Source of the DNA: an uncultured Spirochaetaceae bacterium
GTDB taxonomy: Bacteria; Spirochaetota; Spirochaetia; Treponematales; UBA12059
Assembly (NCBI GenBank): GCA_938004315.1
Contig: CALKWG010000486.1
Span: 1-12,711 of the forward strand
Direction: 5' to 3'
DNA length: 12,711 nt
Below the pieces are notes generated by a model. The model saw only the letters and a program-made list of their open reading frames with translations. It did not search any database and was not told the origin of the DNA. Below, in pieces: positions 5,352 to 11,835 of the stretch. Made by a program: the position numbers and the translations under genes. Numbering within the stretch: position 1 is the first letter of the stretch; every line of letters starts with the position of its first letter.

Positions 5352-7100
5352 TTAGCGCTCGCCGAGCAGGCTCTTCAGCTCCTGGATATCCTTAACGAGG
5401 CGCGTCCGGTCGAGGTTTTGGAAGCGGCGGGGCACCATCTCCTTGCTCGTACACTCGAGCACGGCCACCAGGTTCTGTAGCTCTATCTCGTGCGGGTAGG
5501 CCGGCGGCACGAAGTCCGCCATGGTCTCCTCGAGGTCTTCCTTGGTAACGTAGGTGCGGCCGTCCATGGTAGCCTTGAACTTGGCCCTGATGAGCACCGC
5601 CTCGAGGTCGGCGCCCGAGAACTCGTGCTTGAAGCGGCGCAGGAGCTCGGCTATGGTGAACTTCCTGATCGAGAGGTCCAGCTTGCGCACGAGCACCTCG
5701 AAGAGCGCCAGCTTGTCGGCCTCGCTCTCGGGGTAGAAGAGGGCCAAGTGCTCCTCGGCCCGCCCCTGGCGCTTTAAGTCGATGGGTAGGAGGTCGGGGC
5801 GGCAGGTGATGAGGAACCAGATGATCTTGCCGCGGTACTCGGTGTTGCCCATGAAGCTGGCCAGTTGGGCGAAGATCCGGTTGGAGGTGCCCGAGTCGCC
5901 GTCCTGGTCGCGGTCGCCTAGGAAGGCGTCGGCCTCGTCGATCATCACCGCCACGGGGCTCATGGCCTTGAGTATGGCCAGGACCCGCTCCAGATTCGAC
6001 TCGGTTACGCCCTGCCACTTGGAGCGGAAGTTCTTGAACTTGACCATGGGCACGCCGATCTCGCCGGCGAAGGCGCTCACCATGAAGCTCTTGCCCGTGC
6101 CCACCGGCCCCGCTATCAGGTAGCCCATGGGGAGGACGTCCAGGCGCCCCTGCTTAAGGGCGCGGGCGGCGTGCTTGAAGCGCTTACGCACGAAGTCGTG
6201 CCCCGAGACGAAGGACAGGTCGTGCTCGGTATCCAGGAATTCCAGGAGGCCGCCGGCTTCGTTCTCGATGATCTCGCGCTTCTTGGCCTTGAGGTAGTCC
6301 ATGGAGATGGGCCTATCCTCCTGCCAGCTCTCGGCCGCGAGGCGGTTTAGGTTTACGAGGTTGAGGCCGCTCGTGATGGCGCCGACCGCCTCGGGCCCCA
6401 GGCCTTTCTCGAGGAGGAGCGTACCCTTGGCCTCCAAGAAATGGAGGAAGCTCGAACGCACCGGCTCGTCGGGCATGGGGATCTCTACCTTGATAGTCGA
6501 GGGGCTGGAGACGATGCGCGGGTTTAAATCGGCCAAATTCTCCGACAGGAGGATGATCGACACGTCGCCCTTGGTGAAGACCGGGTCGTGCGACCAGCGG
6601 TTTAGGGTGACGAAGCAATAGCGGTCGGCCTCGTCGAGCTTGGCCACCTCGGAGGCGGGCACGATGGTCTCGGCGTAGTCGACGATGAGCACGATGCGCT
6701 TCTTCTGGGGGATGTTGAGGAGGAAATAGCGCTCGCGCATCCTGAAGGCTTGCACGGGATCGCCCGAGAAGAGCTCCTCCTCGCTCGCGTCGGGGAAGCG
6801 CTCGCGCATGGCCTTAAGGTAGTCCCTCTGCATCTCCGGGGAGCAGAAGCTCACGCCGCTCGAACGGTCCCAGAAGGCGATGATGTCGCGGTTACCGAAG
6901 AGCACCTCGGAGACGTAATCCTGGATCTTCACGAAGGTGAATTCGCCCTCGTTCATCTTATGCGGTAAAAAGTCGCGGATGTTGCCGTGGATTACGTAGA
7001 GATTGGCGGTCTTCGAGCAGTATTTATATGAAAGCTCCTGGGCCCAAGCCGGTAGGATCTTGATGAAGGGCAGGTTCTTGACGATCAGCTGTTCTTTCAT
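5352..7100 (-). CDS. Two-module AAA+ ATPase with a degenerate N-terminal module
   Basis: The 582-residue product has an active C-terminal AAA+ domain: Walker A GPVGTGKS (331-338), an FRSKWQGVTESNLERV pore/helix region (358-373), Walker B VMIDEAD (385-391), sensor 1 ITCRPDLL (431-438), a DLKRQGRAEEHL stretch with candidate arginine fingers Arg444/Arg447, and FSGADLE (494-500) as in sensor 2 of classic FtsH/Cdc48-like AAA. The N-terminal third also reads like an AAA fold (YVIHGNIRDFL 35-45, RIVLIVDYAE 135-144, SIILLSENLADLNPRI 181-196, IPMPDE 207-212) but has no P-loop. It is not FtsH (no membrane segment, no HExxH) or ClpB. I infer a hexameric remodelling ATPase of unknown client. Start ATG 7100 follows GGGGGAG by 5 nt; the open frame to 7184 is repeat-derived. 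The gap to cheD is 75 bp with no terminator. Confidence 0.85.
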   Translation of the reverse strand: MKEQLIVKNLPFIKILPAWAQELSYKYCSKTANLYVIHGNIRDFLPHKMNEGEFTFVKIQDYVSEVLFGNRDIIAFWDRSSGVSFCSPEMQRDYLKAMRERFPDASEEELFSGDPVQAFRMRERYFLLNIPQKKRIVLIVDYAETIVPASEVAKLDEADRYCFVTLNRWSHDPVFTKGDVSIILLSENLADLNPRIVSSPSTIKVEIPMPDEPVRSSFLHFLEAKGTLLLEKGLGPEAVGAITSGLNLVNLNRLAAESWQEDRPISMDYLKAKKREIIENEAGGLLEFLDTEHDLSFVSGHDFVRKRFKHAARALKQGRLDVLPMGYLIAGPVGTGKSFMVSAFAGEIGVPMVKFKNFRSKWQGVTESNLERVLAILKAMSPVAVMIDEADAFLGDRDQDGDSGTSNRIFAQLASFMGNTEYRGKIIWFLITCRPDLLPIDLKRQGRAEEHLALFYPESEADKLALFEVLVRKLDLSIRKFTIAELLRRFKHEFSGADLEAVLIRAKFKATMDGRTYVTKEDLEETMADFVPPAYPHEIELQNLVAVLECTSKEMVPRRFQNLDRTRLVKDIQELKSLLGER

Positions 7101-7105
7101 GCGGG

Positions 7106-7112
7106 CTCCCCC
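7106..7112 (-). promoter_or_regulatory. Ribosome binding site that fixes the AAA+ ATPase start
   Basis: Minus-strand GGGGGAG lies 5 nt before ATG 7100. It excludes the longer frame starting at 7184, whose first residues would be encoded by the 19-bp tandem repeat. Confidence 0.7.
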
Positions 7113-7117
7113 GGCAA

Positions 7118-7146
7118 GTATGCCGCGCGCGGCGCCGCCAGCGCAA
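7118..7146 (-). promoter_or_regulatory. Promoter of the AAA+ ATPase gene
   Basis: On the minus strand, TTGCGC (-35, 7141-7146) and CATACT (-10, 7118-7123) are 17 bp apart. The -35 is the first copy of a TTGCGC that recurs in each 19-bp repeat unit upstream. Transcription would begin near 7111, leaving a very short leader that starts in or next to the ribosome site. Confidence 0.5.
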
Positions 7147-7186
7147 GCCTGGCGAGCCGGCGCAAGCCTGGCGAGCCGGCGCAAGC
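7141..7186. repeat. Tandem repeat of a 19-bp unit (about 2.4 copies) in a divergent promoter region
   Basis: The unit gcgcaagcctggcgagccg occurs exactly at 7141-7159 and 7160-7178, and a third copy begins at 7179 (gcgcaagc). Read on the minus strand, each copy has TTGCGC, the -35 of the ATPase promoter. An inverted copy of the repeat start (gcttgcgc, 7197-7204) overlaps the -35 of the GH36 promoter. Confidence 0.9.
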
Positions 7187-7198
7187 GGCCCCGGCGGC

Positions 7199-7226
7199 TT
7201 GCGCGCGCCCGGCGCGGGACTATACT
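7199..7226 (+). promoter_or_regulatory. Promoter of the alpha-galactosidase gene
   Basis: TTGCGC (-35, 7199-7204) and TATACT (-10, 7221-7226) are 16 bp apart. Transcription would start at about 7233, inside the purine-rich ribosome site. Confidence 0.6.
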
Positions 7227-7229
7227 AAC

Positions 7230-7240
7230 GGGGGGAGGAG
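7230..7240 (+). promoter_or_regulatory. Long purine-rich ribosome binding site of the alpha-galactosidase gene
   Basis: GGGGGGAGGAG ends 6 nt before ATG 7247. It fixes the start and predicts strong initiation. Confidence 0.8.
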
Positions 7241-7246
7241 TTCATT

Positions 7247-9268
7247 ATGGCCGTCCCCGAGTTCATCTATCGGCCTTTCGTTCGGCTATTCCCGCGGGCG
7301 AGCGTGGAGCTGGCCTCCGGTTCGGTGCGTTCGAGCTACGCGCTTACGCCCTTCGGCCATGCCGACGGCGAGCTCGGCCCGAGCGAAAGCAGGTCGGAGC
7401 CGGCGGGCGGCGCCGCGGCGCAGTGCGACGACGGCGAGAGCGGCTACGCCAACGAGCTCGTCAGGCTCGCGATACGGCGCGCGGAGCTCGACGGCGCCAG
7501 CCGCTATACCCTGGTCCTGAAGAATCTTCAGGCGCGTAGCCTCCAGTTGGCGCGTCTACGCTTTCCCGGTTGGCGCGGCCTCGACGAACTCTTGGCCGAT
7601 TGCCCCGCCGAGCGCCTATCCTTCCTGCGCAACGGCCATCAATCGTGGTCGACGGCGCGCAGCTATCGCATGCATGAAAAGCCGCTCCTCCCGCGCCTCA
7701 AGCTCGTCTCCTTGGCTACGAGCAATCTGGCTAATTTGCCTTCCAATACGCCGGGCCGACTCTCGTCCGAGCTCTACGCGCTCCTTACGAACCTCGATAC
7801 CGACCAATCGATCCTCATCGGCCAAGGGCGACCCTTTAATCAGTTTCTGTACCTGTTCCTGAACGTCTTCCCCGGGCAAGCCGGGAAGAGCTACTTCGAG
7901 TTGGTTTATGATTTCGGCCGGGCCTTGATCGGGCCGGGCCAAGAACTGGTCCTTGACGAGCTCATCGTCATGGCCGGTCCGGCTCATCGAATTCAAACCC
8001 GTTACTTCGAGCTACTCAAGGAGGGGCTCGCGCCCCGCCGGCCGTTCAAGCGGGGTTTCGGCTGGTGCTCGTGGTACCAGTATTACGACCGCATCGATCC
8101 CGACCTACTGTATAGGAATCTCCGGCTCCTGAAGGCGAGCGGCCTACCGGCTGATTTTTTCCAAATCGACGACGGTTGGCAGTCCGCCGTGGGCGACTGG
8201 CTTATCGAGCGTCCGGCGTTTGCAGGGCGGATGGCCGAGCTCGCCGCGGCTATCAAGGCGGCGGGCTATGAGCCGGGCCTTTGGTTCGCGCCCTTCGCGG
8301 CCGCCAAGCGCTCGCGGCTCTTCAGGGAGCATCCCGAGTACCTCCTACGCGACTCCTTCGGACGGCCCCTCCTGGCCGGTTACAACCCGATCTGGAAGGG
8401 TTTCTACTACGGGCTCGACGCGAGCTATCCGGCCTGCCGCGAATACCTCGAGGAGGTCGTGCGGACCATCGTGCGCGATTGGGGCTTCTCCTACCTTAAG
8501 TGCGACTTCCTCTTCGCCGCTTGCCTGCGCGGAGCCAACCACCATGAAATCGGCCGCTCGCGGGCCGAGCTCCTGAAGGAGGGCATGCGGATCATACGAG
8601 CGGCGGCCGGACCCGAGGCGGGCATACTCGGCTGCGGCATGCCGCTCTCGGCCGGCGTCGGCGTCGTGGACGCGATGCGCATAGGCCCGGATACCGGGCA
8701 CTTTTGGATACGCCCCGAGTCGGCTATCCTGCGTACCGGCGCGATGGTAGGCCTCCGGAACTCGATCCGGGCGAGCCTCGTACGCGCGCCCATGCACGGC
8801 CCGCTCTGGGTGAACGACCCCGACTGCGTGATGGCGCGCGCGAGCGGCACGAGGCTCTCGGCCGACGAACGCCGCTCCCAGCTCGACGTCGCGGCGCTCT
8901 CGGGCGGGTTCATCACGGTGAGCGACGACCTGGGCCTCTTAAGCGCCGAGGATATCGACGAGCTTCGCGAACTGGCCGCCTTGGCCGGAGCCTGCCGCGG
9001 CGGCCGCGCGCTCGCGTTGGACGTCATGGAGCGTGAGCTCCCCGAACAGCTCTATAACGACGCTGGTTACCTCGGGCTCTTCAATTGGGGACGCGCCTGC
9101 CGCGTCAAGCGATACGAGCTATCGCGGCTCCTCGACCTGGAACCGCGGCTCGCGGCCCTGGTCGAGCTTAAGGGCGGCCGGCGCTACGAATTGGACGGGC
9201 CTATTCTAGAGCTCGGGCCGCTCCCGGCCCGCGGCTCGGCGGTCTTTAAGCTGGAGCGCCGATCGTAG
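7247..9268 (+). CDS. Alpha-galactosidase, glycoside hydrolase family 36 (clan GH-D)
   Basis: The 673-residue product has the layout of GH36: an N-terminal beta-rich domain (about 1-255), a TIM barrel (about 265-570) and a short C-terminal beta domain. Seen: FGWCSWYQYYDRI (271-283), FFQIDDGWQ (304-312), GLWFAPFAA (344-352), YLKCDFLFAA (416-425) with Asp420 as nucleophile in the family's K-x-D motif, and MRIGPDTGHFW (477-487) with Asp482 as acid/base. Retaining hydrolysis of alpha-1,6-galactosides such as melibiose or raffinose is likely; other alpha-galactosyl substrates cannot be excluded, and plant raffinose synthases share the clan. No signal peptide, so substrates must be imported, yet no sugar transporter or regulator is in the window. 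It is transcribed alone from its own promoter, and a 32-bp gap without terminator separates it from the convergent glycosyltransferase gene. Confidence 0.9.
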   Translation: MAVPEFIYRPFVRLFPRASVELASGSVRSSYALTPFGHADGELGPSESRSEPAGGAAAQCDDGESGYANELVRLAIRRAELDGASRYTLVLKNLQARSLQLARLRFPGWRGLDELLADCPAERLSFLRNGHQSWSTARSYRMHEKPLLPRLKLVSLATSNLANLPSNTPGRLSSELYALLTNLDTDQSILIGQGRPFNQFLYLFLNVFPGQAGKSYFELVYDFGRALIGPGQELVLDELIVMAGPAHRIQTRYFELLKEGLAPRRPFKRGFGWCSWYQYYDRIDPDLLYRNLRLLKASGLPADFFQIDDGWQSAVGDWLIERPAFAGRMAELAAAIKAAGYEPGLWFAPFAAAKRSRLFREHPEYLLRDSFGRPLLAGYNPIWKGFYYGLDASYPACREYLEEVVRTIVRDWGFSYLKCDFLFAACLRGANHHEIGRSRAELLKEGMRIIRAAAGPEAGILGCGMPLSAGVGVVDAMRIGPDTGHFWIRPESAILRTGAMVGLRNSIRASLVRAPMHGPLWVNDPDCVMARASGTRLSADERRSQLDVAALSGGFITVSDDLGLLSAEDIDELRELAALAGACRGGRALALDVMERELPEQLYNDAGYLGLFNWGRACRVKRYELSRLLDLEPRLAALVELKGGRRYELDGPILELGPLPARGSAVFKLERRS

Positions 9269-9300
9269 GGGCGCCGCCCGCCTTCGTCACGAGCCGCCGC

Positions 9301-10464
9301 CTAGGCCCACTGCGACAAGATCTCTAGATAGCGGCGCTTGACCTCGACGACGACCGATTCCCAGCTGCGGTAGATGCTGCGCGACGCGTCCAGGCCCGCG
9401 GCGGCCCGCGCCTTCTCGTCGCGGAGCGCGGCTACGACCGTCGCGGCGTATGCCTCCGGGTCGTCGTCGGATAAAAAGCCGTTGACGCCGTCGCGGATGA
9501 CCTCGGCCGCGGTGGAGCCGCGTAGGGCCACCGCCGGGGTCTTGAAGGCCGCCGCCTCGCGCATAACCAAAGGCGCGTTGTCGTACTTTGACGGGAAGAG
9601 GAAGAGCTCGGCCCGGGCGTAGAACTCCTTGATGAGCTCGCGGTCATAGACCACGTCGTGGAAGACGACCCGGTCCGCGACGCCCAGCTCACGTGCCAGG
9701 GACTTAAGACGCGGCTTGGCGTAGCCTTCGCCCACGAACACCATACGGAAGCGCGGCTCGGCGGCGCAGACGGCCGGCAGGGAGCGCATGAGGAATTCCA
9801 GGTTCTTTTCAAGGATATGCTGGCCAACGAAGAGCCCCATGGAGGTCTCCTGGCCGAAACCTAATCTATGCTCGGCCGCCCTGCGGAGCGGGGCGAGGTC
9901 GGCCGGAGCCTCCAAGTCGACGCCGTTCTCCATGACCCGGTAGGGGCCGCGGTAGCCGTATTCGCGCAGGGTCTTGGCGACGCCCGCTTGGGGGACCCAC
10001 ACCTCGTCTACGTCGTGGTAGAAATCGACGATGCGCTTGATCTCCTCGTCGACCAGGGGCTTCACCGGGACGGCGCGCCACAAGTCGTCGCGATACTTAG
10101 AATGGAAGGTCGCCACGACGGGGATGCGCTTCTCCTTAGCGATACGAAGCGCCATGCGCCCGGCGCTGAACGGCGAGTGGGCGTGGACCAGGCTGAAGTC
10201 GCGGTTACGCAGGGCCTGCTGGGCTACCGGGTCCAGCTCCGGTAAGCCTATGCGGTACGGGGGCCTTACGATGGTCGGGAGGGAGAGGTAGCGAATGACG
10301 GGGAAGGGCTCGCGATCTTTATGGAGCGGAACCCAAGGCGTTATGACGTAACTGGGGCCGAGCGATTTATTCAGCCAATAGGCGTAGTTTCGTACCGTCA
10401 GGGTCACGCCGTCCATGATGGGTACGTACCCGTCGTTGAAGAGGCCGATGATCGTCTGATTCAT
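9301..10464 (-). CDS. GT4-family glycosyltransferase (GT-B fold), possibly glycolipid synthase
   Basis: The 387-residue product has both halves of a GT-B retaining transferase. N-terminal: GLFNDGYVPIMDGVTLTVRNYA (7-28), the acceptor-side opening typical of diacylglycerol glucosyl- and phosphatidylinositol mannosyltransferases, and VHAHSPFSAGRMAL (93-106). C-terminal: ENGVDLE (179-185), LFVGQHILEKNLEFL (211-225), FVGEG (243-247) and FLFPSKYDNAPLVMREA (288-304). The last holds Asp295 and Glu303 in a D-x7-E version of the E-x7-E donor motif, as in several glycolipid synthases. A role in adding a sugar to a membrane lipid or envelope glycan is inferred; donor and acceptor are not decided by sequence. 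No Shine-Dalgarno precedes ATG 10464; the -10 box is 9 nt away, suggesting a leaderless mRNA. Divergent from the ferredoxin gene. Confidence 0.88.
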   Translation of the reverse strand: MNQTIIGLFNDGYVPIMDGVTLTVRNYAYWLNKSLGPSYVITPWVPLHKDREPFPVIRYLSLPTIVRPPYRIGLPELDPVAQQALRNRDFSLVHAHSPFSAGRMALRIAKEKRIPVVATFHSKYRDDLWRAVPVKPLVDEEIKRIVDFYHDVDEVWVPQAGVAKTLREYGYRGPYRVMENGVDLEAPADLAPLRRAAEHRLGFGQETSMGLFVGQHILEKNLEFLMRSLPAVCAAEPRFRMVFVGEGYAKPRLKSLARELGVADRVVFHDVVYDRELIKEFYARAELFLFPSKYDNAPLVMREAAAFKTPAVALRGSTAAEVIRDGVNGFLSDDDPEAYAATVVAALRDEKARAAAGLDASRSIYRSWESVVVEVKRRYLEILSQWA

Positions 10465-10473
10465 ATCGGGTTA

Positions 10474-10502
10474 AAAGTAATAAAAGCCGGGCAGCGGGGC
10501 AA
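10474..10502 (-). promoter_or_regulatory. Promoter of the glycosyltransferase gene (probably leaderless)
   Basis: On the minus strand, TTGCCC (-35, 10497-10502) and TACTTT (-10, 10474-10479) are 17 bp apart. The -10 ends 9 bases before the ATG, so the transcript would start 2-3 nt ahead of it. The region is AT-rich compared with its surroundings. Confidence 0.5.
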
Positions 10503-10520
10503 TCGATAAAAACCGACTGC

Positions 10521-10549
10521 TTGCATTGCCTTTGCGCCTATGGTACTAT
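10521..10549 (+). promoter_or_regulatory. Extended -10 promoter of the ferredoxin gene
   Basis: TTGCAT (-35, 10521-10526) and TACTAT (-10, 10544-10549) are 17 bp apart, and TGG directly before the -10 gives the extended TGn motif. This is one of the best promoter matches in the window. Its -35 stands back to back with that of the glycosyltransferase, 18 bp apart, with an A-rich stretch between. Confidence 0.65.
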
Positions 10550-10583
10550 GGCGTCATACCACCTGCCCTAAGGAGATTCTGCC

Positions 10584-10754
10584 ATGGCATACAAAGTGAC
10601 CGATGCCTGCGTGAATTGCGGCGCCTGCGAGCCCGAGTGCCCGGTCGAGGCCATCAGCGAGAAGAACGGCCTCCGCTGGATCGATCCCGATAAGTGCACC
10701 GACTGCGGTTCCTGCGCTTCCGTCTGCCCGACCGAAGCCATCATCCAGGGCTAA
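10584..10754 (+). CDS. 2[4Fe-4S] ferredoxin (clostridial type), 56 residues
   Basis: The gene is short but unmistakable: [20 protein letters not shown], with Cys 9, 12, 15 and 19, and a second C-x2-C-x2-C-x3-CP set at Cys 38, 41, 44 and 48 ([12 protein letters not shown]). Each set completes one [4Fe-4S] cluster together with the last Cys of the other, as known for clostridial ferredoxins. It is a soluble, low-potential electron carrier for anaerobic enzymes such as pyruvate:ferredoxin oxidoreductase or hydrogenase, none of which is in the window. Length equals the family norm of about 55-60. AAGGAG (10570-10575) lies 8 nt before the ATG. It has its own extended -10 promoter and an intrinsic terminator 22 bp after the stop, so it is a single-gene unit, likely well expressed. 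Confidence 0.96.
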   Translation: MAYKVTDACVNCGACEPECPVEAISEKNGLRWIDPDKCTDCGSCASVCPTEAIIQG

Positions 10755-10776
10755 GCCCTGCCGCACGCGGATCAGA

Positions 10777-10803
10777 AGCCCCCGGACAGGGGGCTATTTT
10801 TTT
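10777..10803 (+). terminator. Intrinsic terminator of the ferredoxin gene
   Basis: A 7-bp perfect stem AGCCCCC/GGGGGCT (10777-10783 and 10789-10795) with a 5-base loop is followed by A and seven T's (10797-10803). There is no T-tract on the opposite strand, so it should act only on plus-strand transcripts and not on the converging DAHP synthase operon. Confidence 0.93.
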
Positions 10804-10820
10804 CGTCCAAGGCCGTCGGC

Positions 10821-11831
10821 CTAGCGATTACCCCGCGCGGCCGCGGCCAAGGCGGCGAGCAGCTCCTCGGTCTCCTCCCAACCGAGGCAGGGATCGGTTA
10901 TCGATAGGCCGGGCTGAAGGCCTGCGCGCGGGCCGGCCGCCTGGCATCCCGTCCGGAGGTATGACTCGATCATCAGGCCGCGTATGCCCGGAATCCGCCG
11001 TCGGAGCCGCATCGCCCCAAGGGCGGCCGAGGCCTGCCTCGTCGGGTCTTTACCTGAGTTGCCGTGGGACGCGTCGACGATGAGCGCCGGCTTCAGCCCC
11101 GCGGCCGCGAGCCGGCGCAAGGCTTCGGGCGCGCGCCGCCAGTTGGGCTTGCCGTCGGCGCCGCGGAGTATGATATGGGGCAGGGGATTGCCCGCGGCCG
11201 TCACCTCGGAGAGCCGCCCGTCATCGCCGACGGCGAGCGAGGTCCCCGGCTTCGACGCGACCGTAGCGGCCGCGACGGCGGCTTCGATCCGCCCGTCCCG
11301 GCCGTTCTTAAAGCCGCAGGGGCAGGGCAGGGCCGCCGCGGCCTCGCGCAGGGCCGGGGACTCCACGCCCCGAGCCCCGACCGAGGCCCATGAGAGAGCG
11401 TCGATGAAGTACGGCCACAGGAACGGCCCGGCGAGCTCCATGGCGAGGGGTAATGGGCTCCGCTCCGCCAGCTCGACGAGCAGGGCGCGCGCCGCGCGGA
11501 CGCCCTCGGCCGCCCGGCCCGTTCCGTCTAAGGCCGGGTCCCGCGCCATGCCGCGCCAGCCTTCGCCTGAGCGCGACTTCTCCACGTAGCAGCGCATGAC
11601 CACGAGGAGCTCCGCCGCATGGGCCGCCGCCGCCTCCGCCAAGCGGCGGCCGTAGTCTAGGGTTTCGGCCCGGTCGTGGACCGAGCAGGGGCCGACGATG
11701 ATTAGGGGCCGCGGATCGGCGCCCAGGAGCGAGGCTTCTACCGCCTTCCTGCCGGCCGCTACGGCGAGCTCCGCCCCGGCCGAAAGAGGCATGGCCGCCC
11801 GGAGCTCGCCGGGCGTCGGGAGCGGACTCAT
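10821..11831 (-). CDS. 3-deoxy-7-phosphoheptulonate (DAHP) synthase, class I (AroF/G/H type)
   Basis: It condenses phosphoenolpyruvate and erythrose 4-phosphate, the first step of the shikimate pathway, in the cytoplasm. The 336-residue product shows IIVGPCSVHD (44-53), SWASVGARGVES (147-158), CPCGFKNGRDG (170-180), HIILRGADGKPNW (219-231), IVDASHGNSGKD (251-262), GLMIESYLRTGCQ (285-297) and LSITDPCLGWEETEEL (309-324). The four metal ligands known from E. coli AroG are all in place (Cys49, His256, Glu289, Asp313). Length is close to the usual 345-360. The substrate motif KPRT of the family reads KSRS here (85-88), and the protein is very Ala-rich. Which of aroF, aroG or aroH it matches in feedback control cannot be told. 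It starts 4 bp after the arginine deiminase stop codon, with AAGGG overlapping that stop, so the two are translationally coupled. Confidence 0.93.
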   Translation of the reverse strand: MSPLPTPGELRAAMPLSAGAELAVAAGRKAVEASLLGADPRPLIIVGPCSVHDRAETLDYGRRLAEAAAAHAAELLVVMRCYVEKSRSGEGWRGMARDPALDGTGRAAEGVRAARALLVELAERSPLPLAMELAGPFLWPYFIDALSWASVGARGVESPALREAAAALPCPCGFKNGRDGRIEAAVAAATVASKPGTSLAVGDDGRLSEVTAAGNPLPHIILRGADGKPNWRRAPEALRRLAAAGLKPALIVDASHGNSGKDPTRQASAALGAMRLRRRIPGIRGLMIESYLRTGCQAAGPRAGLQPGLSITDPCLGWEETEELLAALAAAARGNR

Positions 11832-11835
11832 GCCC

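Noticed and set aside
5352..7100. FtsH, ClpB or proteasomal ATPase identity
   Set aside because: There is no membrane anchor or HExxH peptidase motif, no second active P-loop, and no clear coiled-coil/OB N-domain.
7101..7184. Longer start for the AAA+ ATPase
   Set aside because: The extra residues are Arg/Ala-rich and encoded by the tandem repeat and promoter; the ribosome site precedes ATG 7100.
7141..7186. CRISPR array
   Set aside because: The units are directly adjacent, only 19 bp, without spacers, and no cas gene is present.
7247..9268. Raffinose or stachyose synthase
   Set aside because: These plant enzymes share the clan, but length, bacterial context and the K-x-D/R-I-G-P-D motifs fit bacterial GH36 alpha-galactosidase better.
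10777..10803. Ferredoxin terminator serving the DAHP synthase operon too
   Set aside because: On the minus strand the stem is not followed by a T-tract.
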